Shown: in pieces, positions 63,090 through 64,000 of the stretch | How the letters are laid out: each line of letters begins with the position of its first letter | Numbering within the stretch: the first letter of the stretch is position 1 | Source: Aplysia californica | Lineage: Eukaryota; Mollusca; Gastropoda; Aplysiida; Aplysiidae | Direction of reading: 5' to 3' | Length of the DNA: 64,000 nt | Assembly: GCF_000002075.1 (NCBI RefSeq) | Contig: NW_004797314.1 | Coordinates: forward strand, 1,494,736 to 1,558,735 | Program-made: the position numbers and the translations under genes | The notes under the pieces: generated by a model | Seen by the model: the letters and a program-made list of their open reading frames with translations, nothing else | The model's database searches: none | Told to the model about the DNA's origin: nothing

Positions 63090-63589
63090 CTAATCAAAAT
63101 AAATAAACCAAAGATGAACAAAGTTTTCTTCTTTCCTAAATCATGAAAAAGTACATTATCTAGACTTGCACTTTATCTGAAAATAATAGGAATTATGCTT
63201 GTTACAACGCACAATGACAAGAAACAAAAATTTTAAGAATACTGAGAGATAACCTAATCCCAGTCATATTTATTTATCCATTTTTTATTTGTAAATGGAT
63301 CCAGACTTACTCTCAAAAGCTTATAAATGAAAAGTATACAGAAGTGCCAAGTGGCTATGAAAAAAAATCCTCAACTTCTGGGACTCCTTGAAACGCATAT
63401 GACAGGACTAAAAATTGCTGAATCCCATTGTCTCATACATCAAACGGAAGTTGTGCAAACCAATTTGTTAGACACAGTACCTGCAACATTGTCCCTTTCC
63501 TCCTCCCCTACTCAATGATAGAACAGACTTTCTATCCGCCACCCAAACTCATAACCACCTAAGCCACAAGGAAAATCAATTCAAATCGA

Positions 63590-63633
63590 CTACTCAGTGT
63601 AAGACTCCATTTTATGTCACTTTTCAAAATGGC
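63590..63633 (+). repeat. Palindromic repeat, left arm
   Basis: ACTCAGTGTAAGACTCC and ATGTCACTTTTCAAAATGG match the family. The surrounding 63640-64000 is less AT-rich than other introns and may be repetitive, but I cannot name it. Confidence 0.6.
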
Positions 63634-64000
63634 AAACAGCAGAGTTTTACATCCCCCCGGGGCAGTGTCACTGACTGTAGTGTCTTTAGGCCATTCCCGA
63701 AAGGGGGCCATTTCTCGTTCAAGCACAGTGGAATTGTAAATGGGCTGATTCATGTCACGCTCATAACTGTGCCTGATCTAAAACAGGGAGCTGCTGCTTT
63801 TTCTTTCCTAATCCTTACTATTGTCATTTTCCTCTACTTCTTTTGTATGTTTGTCACACTCTTGTGACCTGCTATTTCCGGGGTGCCTTGATAGTTGAAG
63901 CAGACCTTGTGCTGTTGAAGCTAGAGAGGTGAGCAGAGTAAGTCTGATTCCCTGTAAAGACTTCTCTGTTGACACCCACCCCTTGGCGCTCATATGACCT

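Noticed and set aside
60146-60470. Poly-Asn, poly-Leu and poly-Tyr frames
   Set aside because: The (AAT)n repeat open in several frames by chance.
768-63089. CRISPR-like array or tandem satellite because of the many repeated motifs
   Set aside because: The periodicity is in coded protein, interrupted by introns, with diverged DNA copies.
768-63089. Several separate genes instead of one
   Set aside because: All 69 junctions keep frame and phase, and no start codon context, stop or poly(A) signal interrupts the series.
63559-63993. Two minus-strand frames as possible upstream exons
   Set aside because: No CxxGYYC or CPxG motif, no convincing splice pair in phase 1, and one runs into the palindromic repeat. 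Left unassigned.

Overview
This is eukaryotic (animal) genomic DNA. The introns are AT-rich and full of SINE, LINE and MITE remnants and microsatellites. I think it comes from a marine invertebrate, possibly a mollusc, but that is only an impression from the gene type, the SINE style and the over-represented TAGGCCTA octamer. No species is claimed.

One gene fills the window. It lies on the minus strand and runs off both edges. I could place 70 coding exons (called w1 to w70 in transcription order, from 63089 down to 768). They join through 69 introns into one open frame of 15,535 nt (about 5,177 whole codons) with no stop. The product is an uninterrupted array of cysteine-rich modules of the GCC2/GCC3 (ephrin-receptor-like, growth-factor-receptor cysteine-rich) type, with recurring motifs such as C-x-x-G-Y-Y-C, C-P-x-G-H-Y-C-P-x-G, C-P-x-G-T-Y-x-N-x-T-G and T-D-G-V-T-G-D-x-C-P. 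No other domain, membrane segment, signal peptide, start codon, stop codon or poly(A) signal of the gene is visible. A very large secreted or cell-surface protein is the natural inference; its function is unknown.

The main discovery is a higher order in the array. Two independent landmarks recur every ~700 residues: a C-x-C-P...T-G-G-x-C signature and a Y-C-P-x-G-Q segment. Measured spacings are 695, 700, 708, 704 and 711 residues for the first, and 704, 694, 700, 704, 702 and 713 for the second. The protein is therefore a tandem array of ~700-residue blocks (A to G complete, one partial at each end). By my cut each block has ten exons: A w5-w14, B w15-w24, C w25-w34, E w40-w49, F w50-w59, G w60-w69. 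Block D (w35-w39) has only five, because one 1,353-nt exon (w36, 30828-32180) replaces a run of small exons. This looks like loss of several adjacent introns with the coding sequence kept.

Layout by position, left edge to right: block H start and block G (768-10874), F (11238-18761), E (19094-27520), D (28156-33395), C (34101-41753), B (42115-50560), A (51182-60766), and the end of an earlier block (61096-63089). All mobile elements lie in introns. They are two broken LINE fragments, a hAT-type element with near-perfect 8-bp target duplication, TTAA-flanked piggyBac-like MITEs, a TIR MITE family of about 370-440 bp, tRNA-derived SINEs, a ~170-bp dispersed repeat always in the same orientation, and a short palindromic repeat. 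Several sit within a few to a few tens of bases of splice sites.
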